Source: Collimonas silvisoli (GTDB lineage: Bacteria > Pseudomonadota > Gammaproteobacteria > Burkholderiales > Burkholderiaceae_D). From it: DNA of 47,957 nucleotides. Positions 8,099 to 17,887 of the stretch are shown one piece after another. The notes under the pieces are model-generated. The model did no database searches. It saw only the letters and a program-made list of their open reading frames with translations, and was not told the origin of the DNA. Position 1 is the stretch's first letter. Each line of letters opens with the position of its first letter. The stretch covers positions 1 to 47,957 of the forward strand of contig NZ_JAGQEG010000039.1 in the NCBI RefSeq assembly GCF_018305005.1, given 5' to 3'. Both the position numbers and the translations under genes were made by a program.

Positions 8099-9136
8099 TT
8101 ATTTGTACTTGGCGTTGGCCTTCTTTACAAACTCATTGGTATAAGTCTGCGACAGATCGATATTCTTGCCGGCCAGCTCGGGATCGAATGCTTCCAGTGC
8201 CTGCAGCGCGACTTTCGGGCCGGCCTCTGGAATAGTGCCATCCGGCGAAATCGCCTCGCGCACTTTCATGAAGGCTTCGAGGTACAGGGCGCGGTCGCCC
8301 AGCTGATAGCTTTCCGGCACCGCCTTGGCGATGTCCGAAGGGCCGGCTTTCTGCAGCCATTTCAGCGCGCGCACCATGGCGTTGGTCAAGGCCTGGGTGG
8401 TATTGGGATATTTCTTGATGAAATCGGCGGAGGCATACAGGGTCGCGGCCGGCATCGGGCCGCCGAATACGGCGTTGGTATCTTTCAATGTGCGCGTATC
8501 GGAGATGATCCTAATCTCGTTATTCTGCTGCATCATGGTGATCAGCGGATCGAGATTGACGATCACGTCGATAGAACCGGAACGCAACGCCGACAACGCA
8601 CCAGCCGAAGCGCCGACGCCGATGTACGACACATCGGTCGGTTTCAAACCGCCCTTGGCCAAGACGAAATTGGCCATCATGCTGGTCGAGGAACCGGGCG
8701 CGGTGACGCCGATCTTCTTGCCTTTCAGATCGGCAATCGACTTGTAGTTAGGCATGGTCTTGTTGGACACGCCCATGACGATTTGCGGCGCCCGCCCTTG
8801 CAGCACGAATGCAACGATATGCTGGTTCTTGGCCTGCATGCTGATGGTGTGCTCGAAAGCGCCGGAGACTACGTCGGCACTGCCGCCGACCAATGCCTGC
8901 AACGCCTTGGCGCCGCCGGCGAAATCGGAGATCGTTACATCCAGGCCTTCATCCTTGAAATAACCGAGCTGCTCGGCGATCGTCAACGGCAGGTAATAAA
9001 ACAGGTTCTTGCCACCCACCGCGATGGCCACTTTGGTTTTCTCCGGGGTCTGCGCAAACGACTTGCCATTGAATGTCAGATAACCCGCCAAGAACAAGCA
9101 AAGGGCGATACCGAACTGCTTCCAGCTGAATTTCAT
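8099..9136 (-). CDS. ABC transporter periplasmic substrate-binding protein (NMT1/SsuA type)
   Basis: The product has 345 residues; ATG 9136 follows CGAGGAGACAAT. The N-terminus is a cleavable signal (MKFSWKQFGIALCLFLAGYL...SFAQ), so the mature protein is periplasmic. The NMT1/THI5-like fold is shown by GKNLFYYLPLTIAEQLGYFKDEGL, then AGGAKALQALVGGSADV, and DLKGKKIGVTAPGSSTSMMANF, which form the two-lobed ligand cleft of SsuA/TauA-like proteins. It heads the transporter operon. The ligand cannot be read from sequence; aromatic or heterocyclic compounds are plausible given the neighbouring molybdenum hydroxylase traces. Confidence 0.88.
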   Translation of the reverse strand: MKFSWKQFGIALCLFLAGYLTFNGKSFAQTPEKTKVAIAVGGKNLFYYLPLTIAEQLGYFKDEGLDVTISDFAGGAKALQALVGGSADVVSGAFEHTISMQAKNQHIVAFVLQGRAPQIVMGVSNKTMPNYKSIADLKGKKIGVTAPGSSTSMMANFVLAKGGLKPTDVSYIGVGASAGALSALRSGSIDVIVNLDPLITMMQQNNEIRIISDTRTLKDTNAVFGGPMPAATLYASADFIKKYPNTTQALTNAMVRALKWLQKAGPSDIAKAVPESYQLGDRALYLEAFMKVREAISPDGTIPEAGPKVALQALEAFDPELAGKNIDLSQTYTNEFVKKANAKYK

Positions 9137-9331
9137 ATTGTCTCCTCGTATATCCAGGGTTATTTCACTACTGCGTATAAGTAAATGCGCCAGCAATGGT
9201 TCTTTTTCTTTGCCATCTTGACGTGGCTGTGTGGAAACTGGGGTACTTGCGGGCTCTATGATAATGCCGCCCGCTTGAAAATTAACAGCTGGTAATTATT
9301 ATATTTGTAGCATGGCGGCTCGGCCAACTCG

Positions 9332-9928
9332 TCAGGTCGAGCGCCTATCCAGCATCGCCCTTGCAATAGTGCCGGCGTCGACGTATTCCAGCTCGCCCCC
9401 CACCGGCACGCCACGCGCCAGACGGCTGACTTGCAGGCCGCGGGCTTTCATGGTTTCGCTGATGTAGTGGGCGGTGGCTTCGCCTTCGTTGGTGAAATTG
9501 GTCGCCAGCACGACTTCCGTCACCACGCCGTCGGTGGCGCGGGTGATCAGTTTTTCCAGCTGGATGTCTTTCGGACCGATGCCGTCCAGCGGCGACAAAC
9601 GCCCCATCAGGACAAAATACAAACCCTTGAAAGTCAGGGTCTGTTCGATCATCAACTGATCGGTGGGCGTTTCCACCACGCACAGCAAGCTAGGATCGCG
9701 CTCCGGATCGAGGCAGGTTTCGCACACCTCGTTCTCGGTGAAGGTATTGCACAGCGCGCAATGGCGGATCTGCTCGACCGCCTGGGTCAAGGCTCGCCCC
9801 AGCAAGGCCGCACCGTCGCGGTCATGCTGCAACAGGTGATACGCCATGCGCTGTGCCGATTTGGGACCGACACCGGGCAGATGACGCAAGGCTTCGGTGA
9901 GTAAGGTAAGACTGGAAGGAGTTTTCAC
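9332..9928 (-). CDS. recR: Recombination mediator protein RecR
   Basis: The product has 198 residues, the usual length, starting at GTG 9928 with AAGG upstream. With RecO and RecF it helps load RecA on gapped single-stranded DNA. Motifs in order: helix-hairpin-helix [17 protein letters not shown] (about 18-34), four-Cys zinc motif C-x2-C...C-x2-C in [16 protein letters not shown] (about 57-72), and a Toprim domain beginning [15 protein letters not shown]. It follows ybaB closely, the order conserved across proteobacteria. Confidence 0.96.
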   Translation of the reverse strand: MKTPSSLTLLTEALRHLPGVGPKSAQRMAYHLLQHDRDGAALLGRALTQAVEQIRHCALCNTFTENEVCETCLDPERDPSLLCVVETPTDQLMIEQTLTFKGLYFVLMGRLSPLDGIGPKDIQLEKLITRATDGVVTEVVLATNFTNEGEATAHYISETMKARGLQVSRLARGVPVGGELEYVDAGTIARAMLDRRST

Positions 9929-9979
9929 GGCTAGCCTTGGATCATGCTGCTCTCACGGGCGAATTTAAAGCGGTTTTAA

Positions 9980-10300
9980 TCAGAATGGCAGTTTGAAACC
10001 AGCCGGCATGCCGGCAGTCAGGCCCGACATTTTTTCCGCCGACAATGCTTCAGCCTTACGCACTGCATCGTTAAAGGCGGCAGCCACCAGATCTTCCAGC
10101 ATGTCTTTGTCGTCAGCCAGCAAGGAAGCATCGATAGCGACCCGTTTGACGGCGTTTTTACAAGTCATCACGACCTTCACCAGGCCCGCGCCGGATTCGC
10201 CTTCGACTTCGATCAAGGCCAATTGGTCTTGCATCTTTTTCATGTTGTCCTGCATTGCCTGGGCTTGTTTCATCAGCCCTGCCAGTTGGCCCTTCATCAT
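9980..10300 (-). CDS. ybaB: YbaB/EbfC family nucleoid-associated protein
   Basis: The product has 106 residues; ATG 10300 follows TATAGGAGAAGCACC. It is a small dimeric DNA-binding protein. The N-terminal helix is Met/Gln-rich ([21 protein letters not shown]), followed by the conserved strand region [27 protein letters not shown], then [25 protein letters not shown], and ends MPAGFKLPF. It sits between dnaX and recR on one strand. Confidence 0.95.
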   Translation of the reverse strand: MMKGQLAGLMKQAQAMQDNMKKMQDQLALIEVEGESGAGLVKVVMTCKNAVKRVAIDASLLADDKDMLEDLVAAAFNDAVRKAEALSAEKMSGLTAGMPAGFKLPF

Positions 10301-10386
10301 GGTGCTTCTCCTATAAAAACAAACAATTTATCTGGTGTTTCAAATGACAGACAGCGCTACGCTGCTGCGCCTTGCTTCCTATTATG

Positions 10387-12486
10387 TCAGCCCAAAGGCT
10401 TGATCGATCCCGGCACTATCGAAGCGCCGAATTCGCGCATCATGCTCTGGATGAAGGGATCGTTTTGCGCGGTCTGCTCGGCCAGACGCTGGCGCTCTGC
10501 CTGCGCCGCCAGCATCTGCGCGTTGGCGGTATGGCGGACCGGACCAAGCTCGGTTTCAACCTTGACCGGGCGGCCGAAATGCTCGCTCAGCGCAACTTCC
10601 AACTTATCAACACTGCCGGCCGAACGCAAGGTATCGAAAGGAATCCGCAAATGGAACTGCGCCGCTACGCCGCTGCTGTCGGACTTGATCAGCTCGCTCT
10701 GCTGCGCCAGCTGATGCGCCACGCCGCGTACCGCCAGAGTGGACGCCAGCAACGGCCAGTTGCCGTCCCAGTTCAGATTCGGATCGGGCTGCAGGACTAG
10801 CGGCGGCAGCGGCTCTGGCGGCGCCACAGGCTGCGGCGCTACGGGTTCGGGGCGCACAGCTTGACGGCCGTTGTTGGCGGCAGGCGAGCGCTGCGGCGCA
10901 GATTGTGGATACGATTCAGTTTTTTTTTCAGCCGCCGAACTGGAAAATTCGGTATCCGGCAAATCCATGGGCAGCGGAATCTCCTCTTCCCACGGCGGGA
11001 CAGAAGAATTTTGCGGCGCTGGCTGTACATAAGCCGGTGCTGCAGGTGTGGTTTCCACGGCGACTGGCTGAGTGGCTGGCGCTACCGGCGCCTGGCTTGG
11101 CTGCGGCCGCGCCGCCGCGCCGCCCTTGCGGGAGGATGCGGCGCGTGCCGCTTCCAGCGCAGCTCTGGCCGGGCTCATGGCGCTGTTACCGTTAGGGGGA
11201 GGCGCTACCGGCGCGCTGGTGCTGACCGGTGGCGGCGCACTGCTCAAGCGCGCGGCGGTCGGCGCTGCTGCAGCCGGTGCTTGCGGCGCGGCCGGCCGCG
11301 ATGCAGGAACCGGCTGAGCGGCTGGTGCGGCGCTCAACTGAGGCCGCGGCCGGCTGACTGGCGGCGGCGCCACCGTACTGCCGTCGGCTTGCGGCCGGAA
11401 CGCCAGCATGCGCAATAAAGTCATCGAGAAACCGGCATATTCGTCCGGCGCCAATCCCAGTTCATTGCGGCCATGCACGGCAATCTGGTAAAACAGCTGT
11501 ATTTCTTCGGCATCGAACAAGCCGGCCAGCCGGATCACTTCTTCGCGTTCCGGCAAATCGTCTGCCAGCGCTGCAGGCACGCTTTGCGCCAGCGCGACCC
11601 GGTGCAGCAAAGTGCCCAGGTCCTGCAGCGCAGCGTTGTATGACAAGCTGCGGCTGGCCATGTCGTCGGCCACCGCCAGCAAACCCGGACCATCTTTCAA
11701 GGCCAGCGCATCCAGCACGCGGATCAGGTAAGACTGGTCGAGCGCACCCAGCATGCCTTGTACCGCTTCCAAGGTGACTTTGCCGGCGGCGTAGGCAATC
11801 GCCTGATCGGTCAGCGACAGCGCATCGCGCATCGAGCCGTGGGCGCCTTGCGCCAGCAAGCGTAAAGCCGGGGTTTCGAATTCGATTTGTTCCTGGCCCA
11901 GGATATTATCCAGATGGCTGATGATATGGCCGGGCGGCATCTGCTTCAGATTGAACTGCAGGCAGCGCGACAATACCGTTACCGGGATCTTTTGCGGATC
12001 GGTAGTGGCCAGGATGAACTTGACGTGCTCCGGCGGTTCTTCCAGCGTCTTCAGCATCGAGTTGAAGGCGTGGTTGGTCAGCATGTGCACTTCGTCGATC
12101 ATGTAGACCTTGAAGCGCGCGTTCGACGGCGCATAGACAGCTTGTTCCAGCAACTGCGCCATTTCATCGACGCCGCGATTCGAGGCGGCGTCCATCTCGA
12201 TATAATCGACAAAACGGCCGGCATCGATCGCCACGCAGGCTTCACAGACGCCGCAGGGTTCTGCGGTGATGCCGCCGTTGCCGTCGACGCCGATGCAATT
12301 CAGCGATTTCGCCAGGATCCGCGACAAGGTCGTCTTGCCGACGCCGCGCGTGCCGGTGAACAGATAGGCGTGGTGCAAGCGCTGTTGTTCCAAGGCGTGC
12401 GTCAAGGCCCTTACGACGTGTTCCTGGCCGACCAGCGTACCGAAGCTTCTGGGGCGATATTTGCGGGCGAGAACTTGGTAGGACAT
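10387..12486 (-). CDS. dnaX: DNA polymerase III subunit tau (and probably gamma)
   Basis: The product has 699 residues. The start at 12486 (MSYQVLARKYRPRSF) is the universally conserved DnaX N-terminus; a 17-residue upstream extension is rejected. It is the clamp-loader ATPase: Walker A GTRGVGKTTLSRI (about 45-57), zinc-binding Cys cluster in CGVCEAC, DEVHML Walker B (about 128), SRC sensor (about 170). Residues about 385-560 form a long Pro/Ala-rich linker and the C-terminus is the tau-specific polymerase/helicase-binding region. A run of nine A (10920-10928, codons 520-523) lies in the linker and could yield a shortened gamma form by slippage (see its own entry). Confidence 0.96.
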   Translation of the reverse strand: MSYQVLARKYRPRSFGTLVGQEHVVRALTHALEQQRLHHAYLFTGTRGVGKTTLSRILAKSLNCIGVDGNGGITAEPCGVCEACVAIDAGRFVDYIEMDAASNRGVDEMAQLLEQAVYAPSNARFKVYMIDEVHMLTNHAFNSMLKTLEEPPEHVKFILATTDPQKIPVTVLSRCLQFNLKQMPPGHIISHLDNILGQEQIEFETPALRLLAQGAHGSMRDALSLTDQAIAYAAGKVTLEAVQGMLGALDQSYLIRVLDALALKDGPGLLAVADDMASRSLSYNAALQDLGTLLHRVALAQSVPAALADDLPEREEVIRLAGLFDAEEIQLFYQIAVHGRNELGLAPDEYAGFSMTLLRMLAFRPQADGSTVAPPPVSRPRPQLSAAPAAQPVPASRPAAPQAPAAAAPTAARLSSAPPPVSTSAPVAPPPNGNSAMSPARAALEAARAASSRKGGAAARPQPSQAPVAPATQPVAVETTPAAPAYVQPAPQNSSVPPWEEEIPLPMDLPDTEFSSSAAEKKTESYPQSAPQRSPAANNGRQAVRPEPVAPQPVAPPEPLPPLVLQPDPNLNWDGNWPLLASTLAVRGVAHQLAQQSELIKSDSSGVAAQFHLRIPFDTLRSAGSVDKLEVALSEHFGRPVKVETELGPVRHTANAQMLAAQAERQRLAEQTAQNDPFIQSMMREFGASIVPGSIKPLG
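10915..10929 (-). other. dnaX: A9 slippery site in dnaX
   Basis: On the coding strand the frame reads GAA AAA AAA ACT GAA. Slippage that adds one A, or a ribosomal -1 shift, changes this to GAA AAA AAA AAC TGA, ending the protein after residue 523. That is where a gamma subunit lacking the tau C-terminus would end. Thermus dnaX uses an A9 run in this way and E. coli uses A-AAA-AAG. No strong internal Shine-Dalgarno is obvious upstream. Confidence 0.6.
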
Positions 12487-12778
12487 AGGCGGCGAATATG
12501 GGCTGCAGGTTGTGAAACTGAGGGTTGCGAAATACAAGCAGCATTTTACCTGACAGAAGAAGTTAACACGGTTTTAAAAAATTAACTGCGGGCTGGCTTC
12601 GCTCAGCAGGCAATTCTGCTTTGCCAGCTCCCGGCAATCCAACTCCGGTTCAGGAACGAAGGGATTGAGTATAGCCTCTAAACAATTGCAAGACAGCAGC
12701 ACCCGGAGAACCGGTGCGAGAGGTAAAGTCGAGAGATAAAGCGCAGCGATCCAGCCCAACAATATCAGGAGACCAATC
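12487..12778. promoter_or_regulatory. Divergent intergenic region dnaX / aidB
   Basis: About 290 bases that must hold the promoters of both genes. An AT-rich segment (about 12565-12590) could contain them, but I cannot pick -35/-10 boxes with confidence. The AidB start is set by CAGGAGACCAATC before ATG 12779. No 4.5S RNA signature, sometimes found near dnaX, is visible here. Confidence 0.4.
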
Positions 12779-14425
12779 ATGCAAGGGCAAACCCATGAAG
12801 TGACCAATCAGGTGGCTGAACTGTATGGCAATAATCTGTTCCTTGACGACACCATCCTGCAAGCCGGCGTCCAGCGTTTGCAGGGGCAATGGCACGCCGA
12901 CCAGCTGGCGCGCTACGGCGCCGAACTGGGCCGCAAGGAAACCTGGCAACTGGCTGAACTGGCGAACCGCCATCCGCCCGAACTGAACACCTTCGACCGT
13001 CTCGGCAACCGTATCGACGTAGTCGATTTTCATCCGGCCTGGCATGCTTTGCTCGGCCTGCTGCGGCGCGAGGGCCTGCACGCCCTGCCCTGGATCAAGC
13101 CGCAAAGCGGCAGCCACGTGGCGCGCGCCGCCGGTTATTTCCTGCACGCCCAGGTGGAAGCCGGATCGCTTTGTCCGACCACCATGACCTTTGCCTCTAT
13201 TCCGGTGTTGCAGCAAGAACCTGCGCTGTTTGCCGCCTTGCAGGCCAAACTCTTGTCATGTGAACATGACAGCCGCGATCTGCCGCTGGAACACAAGAGC
13301 TCGATCCTGATCGGCATGGGCATGACGGAAAAACAAGGTGGCTCGGACGTGCGCAGCAACACCACGACGGCGACACCGCTGGCTGGCGGCGGCGGCCGCG
13401 GCGCCGGCTACCTGCTGACCGGCCATAAATGGTTTTTCTCGGCGCCGATGTGCGATGCGCACATGGTACTGGCCCGCACCGAGATGGGCTTGAGCTGCTT
13501 TTTTGTGCCGCGCTGGCGGCCCGACGGCAGCAAGAATCCGGTGCAGATACAGCGTTTGAAAGACAAGCTCGGCAACCGCTCCAACTCCAGCAGCGAAGTG
13601 GAGTTCCGGGAAGCCTTCGGCATCATGGTCGGCGACGAAGGCCGCGGCATCCCGACCATTATCGAAATGGCCAACCACACCCGCCTCGATTGCGTCATCG
13701 GCGCTGCCGGCCTGATGCGCCAGGCGCTGGTGCAAGCGCTGCACCACACGCGCCACCGCAGCGCTTTCGGCCGCCATCTGGCAGAGCAGCCGCTGATGCA
13801 AAACGTCTTGTCCGACCTGGCCCTTGAAAGCGAGGCGGCGACGCTGCTGATGCTGCAACTGGCGAGCGCTTTCGAAAGGCCCGACGATCCGCTGCAGCGC
13901 GCCTGGCGCCGCATCGTCACGCCCGCCGCCAAATTCTGGATTTGCAAGCGGGCGCTGGAGTTCACCGGCGAATGCATGGAAATCTGGGGCGGCAACGGCT
14001 ATGTCGAAACCGCGCCGATGGCGCGCTTTTACCGCGAAGCGCCGGTCAATTCGATCTGGGAAGGCTCGGGCAATGTGATGTGCCTGGACGTGCTGCGCGC
14101 AATTGAACGCGAGCCGGCCAGCTTTGGCGAGCTGCTGGCGCAGTTGGGCGAGACCGCCAGCGGCCACCCTGGCCTGCGCACCATGCTGGACGATTTAATG
14201 AAGGATCTGGCGGCGCCGGCCGAACAGCGCGAGATGCTGGGACGGCGTTTTGTACAGCGCCTGGTGCTGACGATTCAGGGCGCATTGATGTTGCAGCACG
14301 CGCCGGGAGCCATCGCCGACGCCTTCATCGCCAGCCGCAGCGAGGCGATGGGCGGCCGGGTCTATGGCACCTTGGCGGCAACGCATCTGCAGCAGCAGAT
14401 TTTGCAGCGGACCTGGGCGCAATAG
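12779..14425 (+). CDS. aidB: AidB-like acyl-CoA dehydrogenase family protein
   Basis: The product has 548 residues, close to E. coli AidB (541), and similar throughout: QTHEVTNQ at the N-terminus, FHPAWHALL (about 83-91), HAQVEAGSLCPTTMTFA (about 122-138), LIGMGMTEKQGGSDVRSNTT (about 179-198), GHKWFFSAP, LSCFFVPR, RLKDKLGNRSNSSSEVEF and PVNSIWEGSGNVMCLDVLR. AidB is a FAD-binding, DNA-associated member of the acyl-CoA dehydrogenase superfamily, induced with the Ada response to alkylation in E. coli. No ada or alkB gene is nearby, so regulation may differ here. It is transcribed alone, away from dnaX. Confidence 0.9.
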   Translation: MQGQTHEVTNQVAELYGNNLFLDDTILQAGVQRLQGQWHADQLARYGAELGRKETWQLAELANRHPPELNTFDRLGNRIDVVDFHPAWHALLGLLRREGLHALPWIKPQSGSHVARAAGYFLHAQVEAGSLCPTTMTFASIPVLQQEPALFAALQAKLLSCEHDSRDLPLEHKSSILIGMGMTEKQGGSDVRSNTTTATPLAGGGGRGAGYLLTGHKWFFSAPMCDAHMVLARTEMGLSCFFVPRWRPDGSKNPVQIQRLKDKLGNRSNSSSEVEFREAFGIMVGDEGRGIPTIIEMANHTRLDCVIGAAGLMRQALVQALHHTRHRSAFGRHLAEQPLMQNVLSDLALESEAATLLMLQLASAFERPDDPLQRAWRRIVTPAAKFWICKRALEFTGECMEIWGGNGYVETAPMARFYREAPVNSIWEGSGNVMCLDVLRAIEREPASFGELLAQLGETASGHPGLRTMLDDLMKDLAAPAEQREMLGRRFVQRLVLTIQGALMLQHAPGAIADAFIASRSEAMGGRVYGTLAATHLQQQILQRTWAQ

Positions 14426-14462
14426 GTCATGGTTCGCTCATTGATCGGCCCAAAATCGGCCC

Positions 14463-14503
14463 AAAAAGAAAAACCGGCAATACCCTGAAGGAGTATTGCC
14501 GGT
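14463..14503 (-). terminator. Intrinsic terminator of the PBP1A gene
   Basis: Perfect 11-bp arms (14473-14483 and 14493-14503; ACCGGCAATAC / GTATTGCCGGT) with a 9-base loop. On the minus strand a T-rich tract (TTTTTCTTTTT) follows, giving a canonical terminator for the leftward penicillin-binding protein gene. It may also stop convergent aidB transcripts. Confidence 0.85.
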
Positions 14504-14530
14504 CCGCCTGCAGCCTGACTCCATGCCGCT

Positions 14531-16963
14531 TCAATGACCGCTAAATAACTTGAGAATATTCTGCTTCTCATCCTCTTGCGGAGAGGTTTGCGGCATAGGT
14601 ACAGGCATGCCATCGGGACCGATTTCGACAGGTGCGCCGCCGTTTGCGCCCAGCCCGAGCGAAGCGATGAAGCCATTGCCCGGCGTCAAATTATCGAAGT
14701 AAAACTCATTGTTGATGGTGGTTACGCCTTCCGGCATCGGCATCTGCTGTTCCGGCACGCCGCGCAAGGCGCGCGCCATGTATTCGACCCAGATCGGCAA
14801 CGCCAGTTGCGCACCGAATTCGCGGCTGCCCAGGCTCTTCGGCTGGTCGTAACCCATCCAGGCCACCGCCACCAGGCTATTCTGATAACCGGCAAACCAG
14901 CCGTCAAAAGCATCGTTGGTGGTACCGGTCTTGCCGGCCAGGTCGGTCCGGTGCAGCACATTGGTGCCGGCGCCGGTGCCGCGTTGCGCCACCGATTGCA
15001 GCAGGCTGGTCATGATGAAGCTGTTACGCGCATCCAGTACCCGCGTCGCATTCTGGCCGGCGATTTGCGGCTCGACCTTGGTCAGTACCGCGCCGCGTGA
15101 ATCGGTCACTTGTGCAATCAGGTAGGGATTGACCCGATAACCGCCATTCGCCAGCACCGCGTAAGCGCCGGCCAGTTGCAGCGGCGTGACTTGGCCCGCG
15201 CCCAAAGCCAGAGGCAGATAAGGCGGAGTCTTGTCGACGTCGAAACCGAAATGGCTGGTGACGAATTCCTGGGCGTATTTGACGCCGATCGCATCCAGCA
15301 AACGGATCGATATCAGATTCTTCGAACGCTGCAAACCGGTGCGCAACGGCATCGGGCCGTCGGGCTGATCGTCATCCTTCGGTTCCCAATTGCCCTGGCC
15401 GGGTGCGCCGGGGTAGGACACCGGCGCGTCGTTGATGATGGAAGCCGGCCCGAAACCTTTTTCCAGCGCCGCCGAATAAATGAACGGCTTGAACGCCGAA
15501 CCGGGCTGACGCCAGGCTTGGGTCACATGGTTGAATTTATTCTGGTTGAAATCGAAACCGCCTATCAAGGAACGGATGGCGCCGGTCTGCGGCGTCAGCG
15601 ACACCATGGTGGCCTCGACCTGCGGCAACTGGGTGATTTGCCAGCCTTTGGCGGTATTGATGACGCGTATCACCGAGCCTTTTTGAATCTTCAGATTTTT
15701 GCCGGCTTTCGGGCTCAGGGCTGAGGCGGCAAAGCGCAAACCATCGCCGCTGATGGTGGCTGCGCTATCGTTGCGCAGCATCACTTGCACCTGCTTGGGG
15801 TCCGCGCTCAAAACCACGGCCGGTACGATGTCGTCATTGTCGGGTTTATCCGCCAAGGCGTCTTCGATGGCCTGGTCACGCTCGTCGCCGGCTGCCGGCA
15901 ACTCGATGGTCGACTCCGGCCCGCGATAGCCGTGGCGGCGGTCGTAATCCATCACGCCCTTGCGTACCGCGTTGTACGCTGCCAGCTGATCGGCCGCATT
16001 CAGGGTGGTGGTGACGCTCAAGCCGCGGGTGTAGGTATCTTCCTTGAATTGCGCGTACAGCATCTGGCGCACCATTTCGATGGCGTACTCGGCATGCACG
16101 CTGTAGTTGTTACCCTTGGTCTTGACCTGAATGTCTTCTGCCAAGGCATGATCGTATTGTTCCTGGCTGATGAATTTCAGATCGAGCATGCGCTTCAGGA
16201 TATATTCCTGGCGAATTCTTGCGCGCTTGGGATTGACCACCGGATTGTAGGCAGAAGGCGCTTTCGGCAAACCGGCCAGCATCGCGGCTTGCGCCAGCGT
16301 GACGTCCTTCAGGTCCTTGCCGAAATAGGTGCGCGCGGCGGCGGCGAAACCAAACGAGCGCTGCCCCAGGTAGATCTGATTCATGTAGACCTCAAGAATC
16401 TGATCCTTGCTCAGCGCTGTCTCGATCTTGTAGGCCAGCAGGATTTCATAGATCTTGCGCGAATAGGTTTTTTCGCTGGACAGGAAAACGTTGCGGGCGA
16501 CCTGCATGGTGATGGTGCTGGCGCCTTGCGAAGCGCCGCCATGCAAGATGTCGGTCAGGCCGGCGCGCAAAATGCCGATGACGTCGATGCCGCCATGCTG
16601 ATAGAAACGCGCATCTTCAATCGCCAGCACCGCATTCTTCATGTCCGCCGGAATGTCGTCCAGCTTGACCAGGCTGCGCCGTTCCTCGCCAAACTCGCCG
16701 ATCAGGACATGGTCGGCGGTGTAAATGCGCAAGGGCACTTTGGGACGATAGTCGGTGATCGCATCCAAGGGCGGCAGTTGCGGCGTCATGACTACCAGTG
16801 CATACGTCAGCAGCAAGCCGCCGATGACAACGCCGGCCAGCACCAGGCCGCCAATGGTAAGCAACAGCGCGTTCGCGACACTGCCCTTGCCGTTGTTTCT
16901 TGCCTGGTCAAGGCCGGATTTGGCGTTGTTTGTATCTTGCTTGGTTTTCTTTGTTGATGACAT
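14531..16963 (-). CDS. mrcA: Penicillin-binding protein 1A (bifunctional peptidoglycan synthase)
   Basis: The product has 810 residues. It polymerises lipid II and cross-links peptidoglycan from the inner membrane. A short basic cytoplasmic tail is followed by one membrane helix (about 30-58). The GT51 glycosyltransferase domain contains the catalytic Glu in IEDARFYQHGGID (about 115) and GASTITMQVARNVFL. The transpeptidase domain has the S-x-x-K motif in PGSAFKPF (about 487), a middle S-L/N-type region and K-T-G-T-T (about 678). A family OB-like insertion lies between the catalytic domains. It has its own terminator and stands alone on its strand; the downstream hydrolase is transcribed toward it. 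Confidence 0.95.
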   Translation of the reverse strand: MSSTKKTKQDTNNAKSGLDQARNNGKGSVANALLLTIGGLVLAGVVIGGLLLTYALVVMTPQLPPLDAITDYRPKVPLRIYTADHVLIGEFGEERRSLVKLDDIPADMKNAVLAIEDARFYQHGGIDVIGILRAGLTDILHGGASQGASTITMQVARNVFLSSEKTYSRKIYEILLAYKIETALSKDQILEVYMNQIYLGQRSFGFAAAARTYFGKDLKDVTLAQAAMLAGLPKAPSAYNPVVNPKRARIRQEYILKRMLDLKFISQEQYDHALAEDIQVKTKGNNYSVHAEYAIEMVRQMLYAQFKEDTYTRGLSVTTTLNAADQLAAYNAVRKGVMDYDRRHGYRGPESTIELPAAGDERDQAIEDALADKPDNDDIVPAVVLSADPKQVQVMLRNDSAATISGDGLRFAASALSPKAGKNLKIQKGSVIRVINTAKGWQITQLPQVEATMVSLTPQTGAIRSLIGGFDFNQNKFNHVTQAWRQPGSAFKPFIYSAALEKGFGPASIINDAPVSYPGAPGQGNWEPKDDDQPDGPMPLRTGLQRSKNLISIRLLDAIGVKYAQEFVTSHFGFDVDKTPPYLPLALGAGQVTPLQLAGAYAVLANGGYRVNPYLIAQVTDSRGAVLTKVEPQIAGQNATRVLDARNSFIMTSLLQSVAQRGTGAGTNVLHRTDLAGKTGTTNDAFDGWFAGYQNSLVAVAWMGYDQPKSLGSREFGAQLALPIWVEYMARALRGVPEQQMPMPEGVTTINNEFYFDNLTPGNGFIASLGLGANGGAPVEIGPDGMPVPMPQTSPQEDEKQNILKLFSGH

Positions 16964-17083
16964 AGCAATATTCGATGGAAATAGCCCTGTATCCTACAAC
17001 ATGCTGAGCACAGGACCTCGAATGGCTACTATTTGTTACGAATCGATACTCAAGTATCCAATTCGCATCCGCTTGATTTTCAC

Positions 17084-17887
17084 CTAAGCAGCGCGGGAGG
17101 CCAACAGGGATACGATCATCTGACGCGTGGTGGCCGCAGCGAGTTCCGGCGTTTCCATCGGGAACAGGTGGCCGCCAGGGATTTGCCTGAAATATTTTCC
17201 GACCAGGCGTTTGGTTGCATCCAGGCCGGCCTGCCGGCATTCGACCGAGTCGACGCCGCCGACAAAACCGATAGGCACCGGGAATCCGCCCTTCAACAGG
17301 TTTCCCATATGGTGCGGCAGGGTCCGGTAAACCGCCGTTTCGATATCGCGCCGGAAGCGCAGAACCACATTGCCCTGATCCTCTTCCAGCCCGTAAGTAA
17401 TATAGTCGCGCAATACTTCCGGAGCCCAGTTGGCAAACACCTGCTTGCCGGCGAAATGCTGATAGGCGGCTTCCGCGCTCGGCCACAGATTGCGCCGCTT
17501 GGCCGAAAACCTGGCTTGCGATACCCGCTTATCCAGCCCCAGCGCTTTGGCGCCGCGCAACAGGCCTGCGCGCCAGCCCACCACCACCGGCGTATCCAGC
17601 ATCACTACGCAACTGACCAGATCCGGACGCTGCAACGCCGCCAGCAAGGCCAGGCCGCCGCCCATCGAATGGCCGACCAGGATCACCGGCTGGGCGTAAC
17701 GCGCCGCCAGTTCATCGATCAATTCCTGCACCAGCGCCGGCCAGCCGTCGGTTACAGGGTATTTGGGATTGTGGGCGTGGATGTCGAGCGAACGCACATC
17801 ATAGTCGTGCCCCAGATAGTCAAGGAACTGCCGATAAGTCCCTGCAGGGAAACTGTTACCGTGGATAAAATGCAAAATCGGGCGCAT
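17084..17887 (-). CDS. Alpha/beta-fold hydrolase
   Basis: The product has 267 residues. Nucleophile elbow GHSMGG has Ser near residue 74, an oxyanion HGN motif sits at residues 9-11, and the likely catalytic His is in PGGHLFPMETPE near the C-terminus. This is a monomeric cytoplasmic esterase/lipase-like enzyme with no signal peptide; the substrate cannot be inferred. The ribosome binding site is weak. It lies upstream of the PBP1A gene on the same strand with a 120-base gap. Confidence 0.85.
   Translation of the reverse strand: MRPILHFIHGNSFPAGTYRQFLDYLGHDYDVRSLDIHAHNPKYPVTDGWPALVQELIDELAARYAQPVILVGHSMGGGLALLAALQRPDLVSCVVMLDTPVVVGWRAGLLRGAKALGLDKRVSQARFSAKRRNLWPSAEAAYQHFAGKQVFANWAPEVLRDYITYGLEEDQGNVVLRFRRDIETAVYRTLPHHMGNLLKGGFPVPIGFVGGVDSVECRQAGLDATKRLVGKYFRQIPGGHLFPMETPELAAATTRQMIVSLLASRAA

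Noticed and set aside
12487-12778. A possible 4.5S (SRP) RNA gene near dnaX.
   Set aside because: The conserved GGAAGGnAGCAGCC core is absent on both strands.
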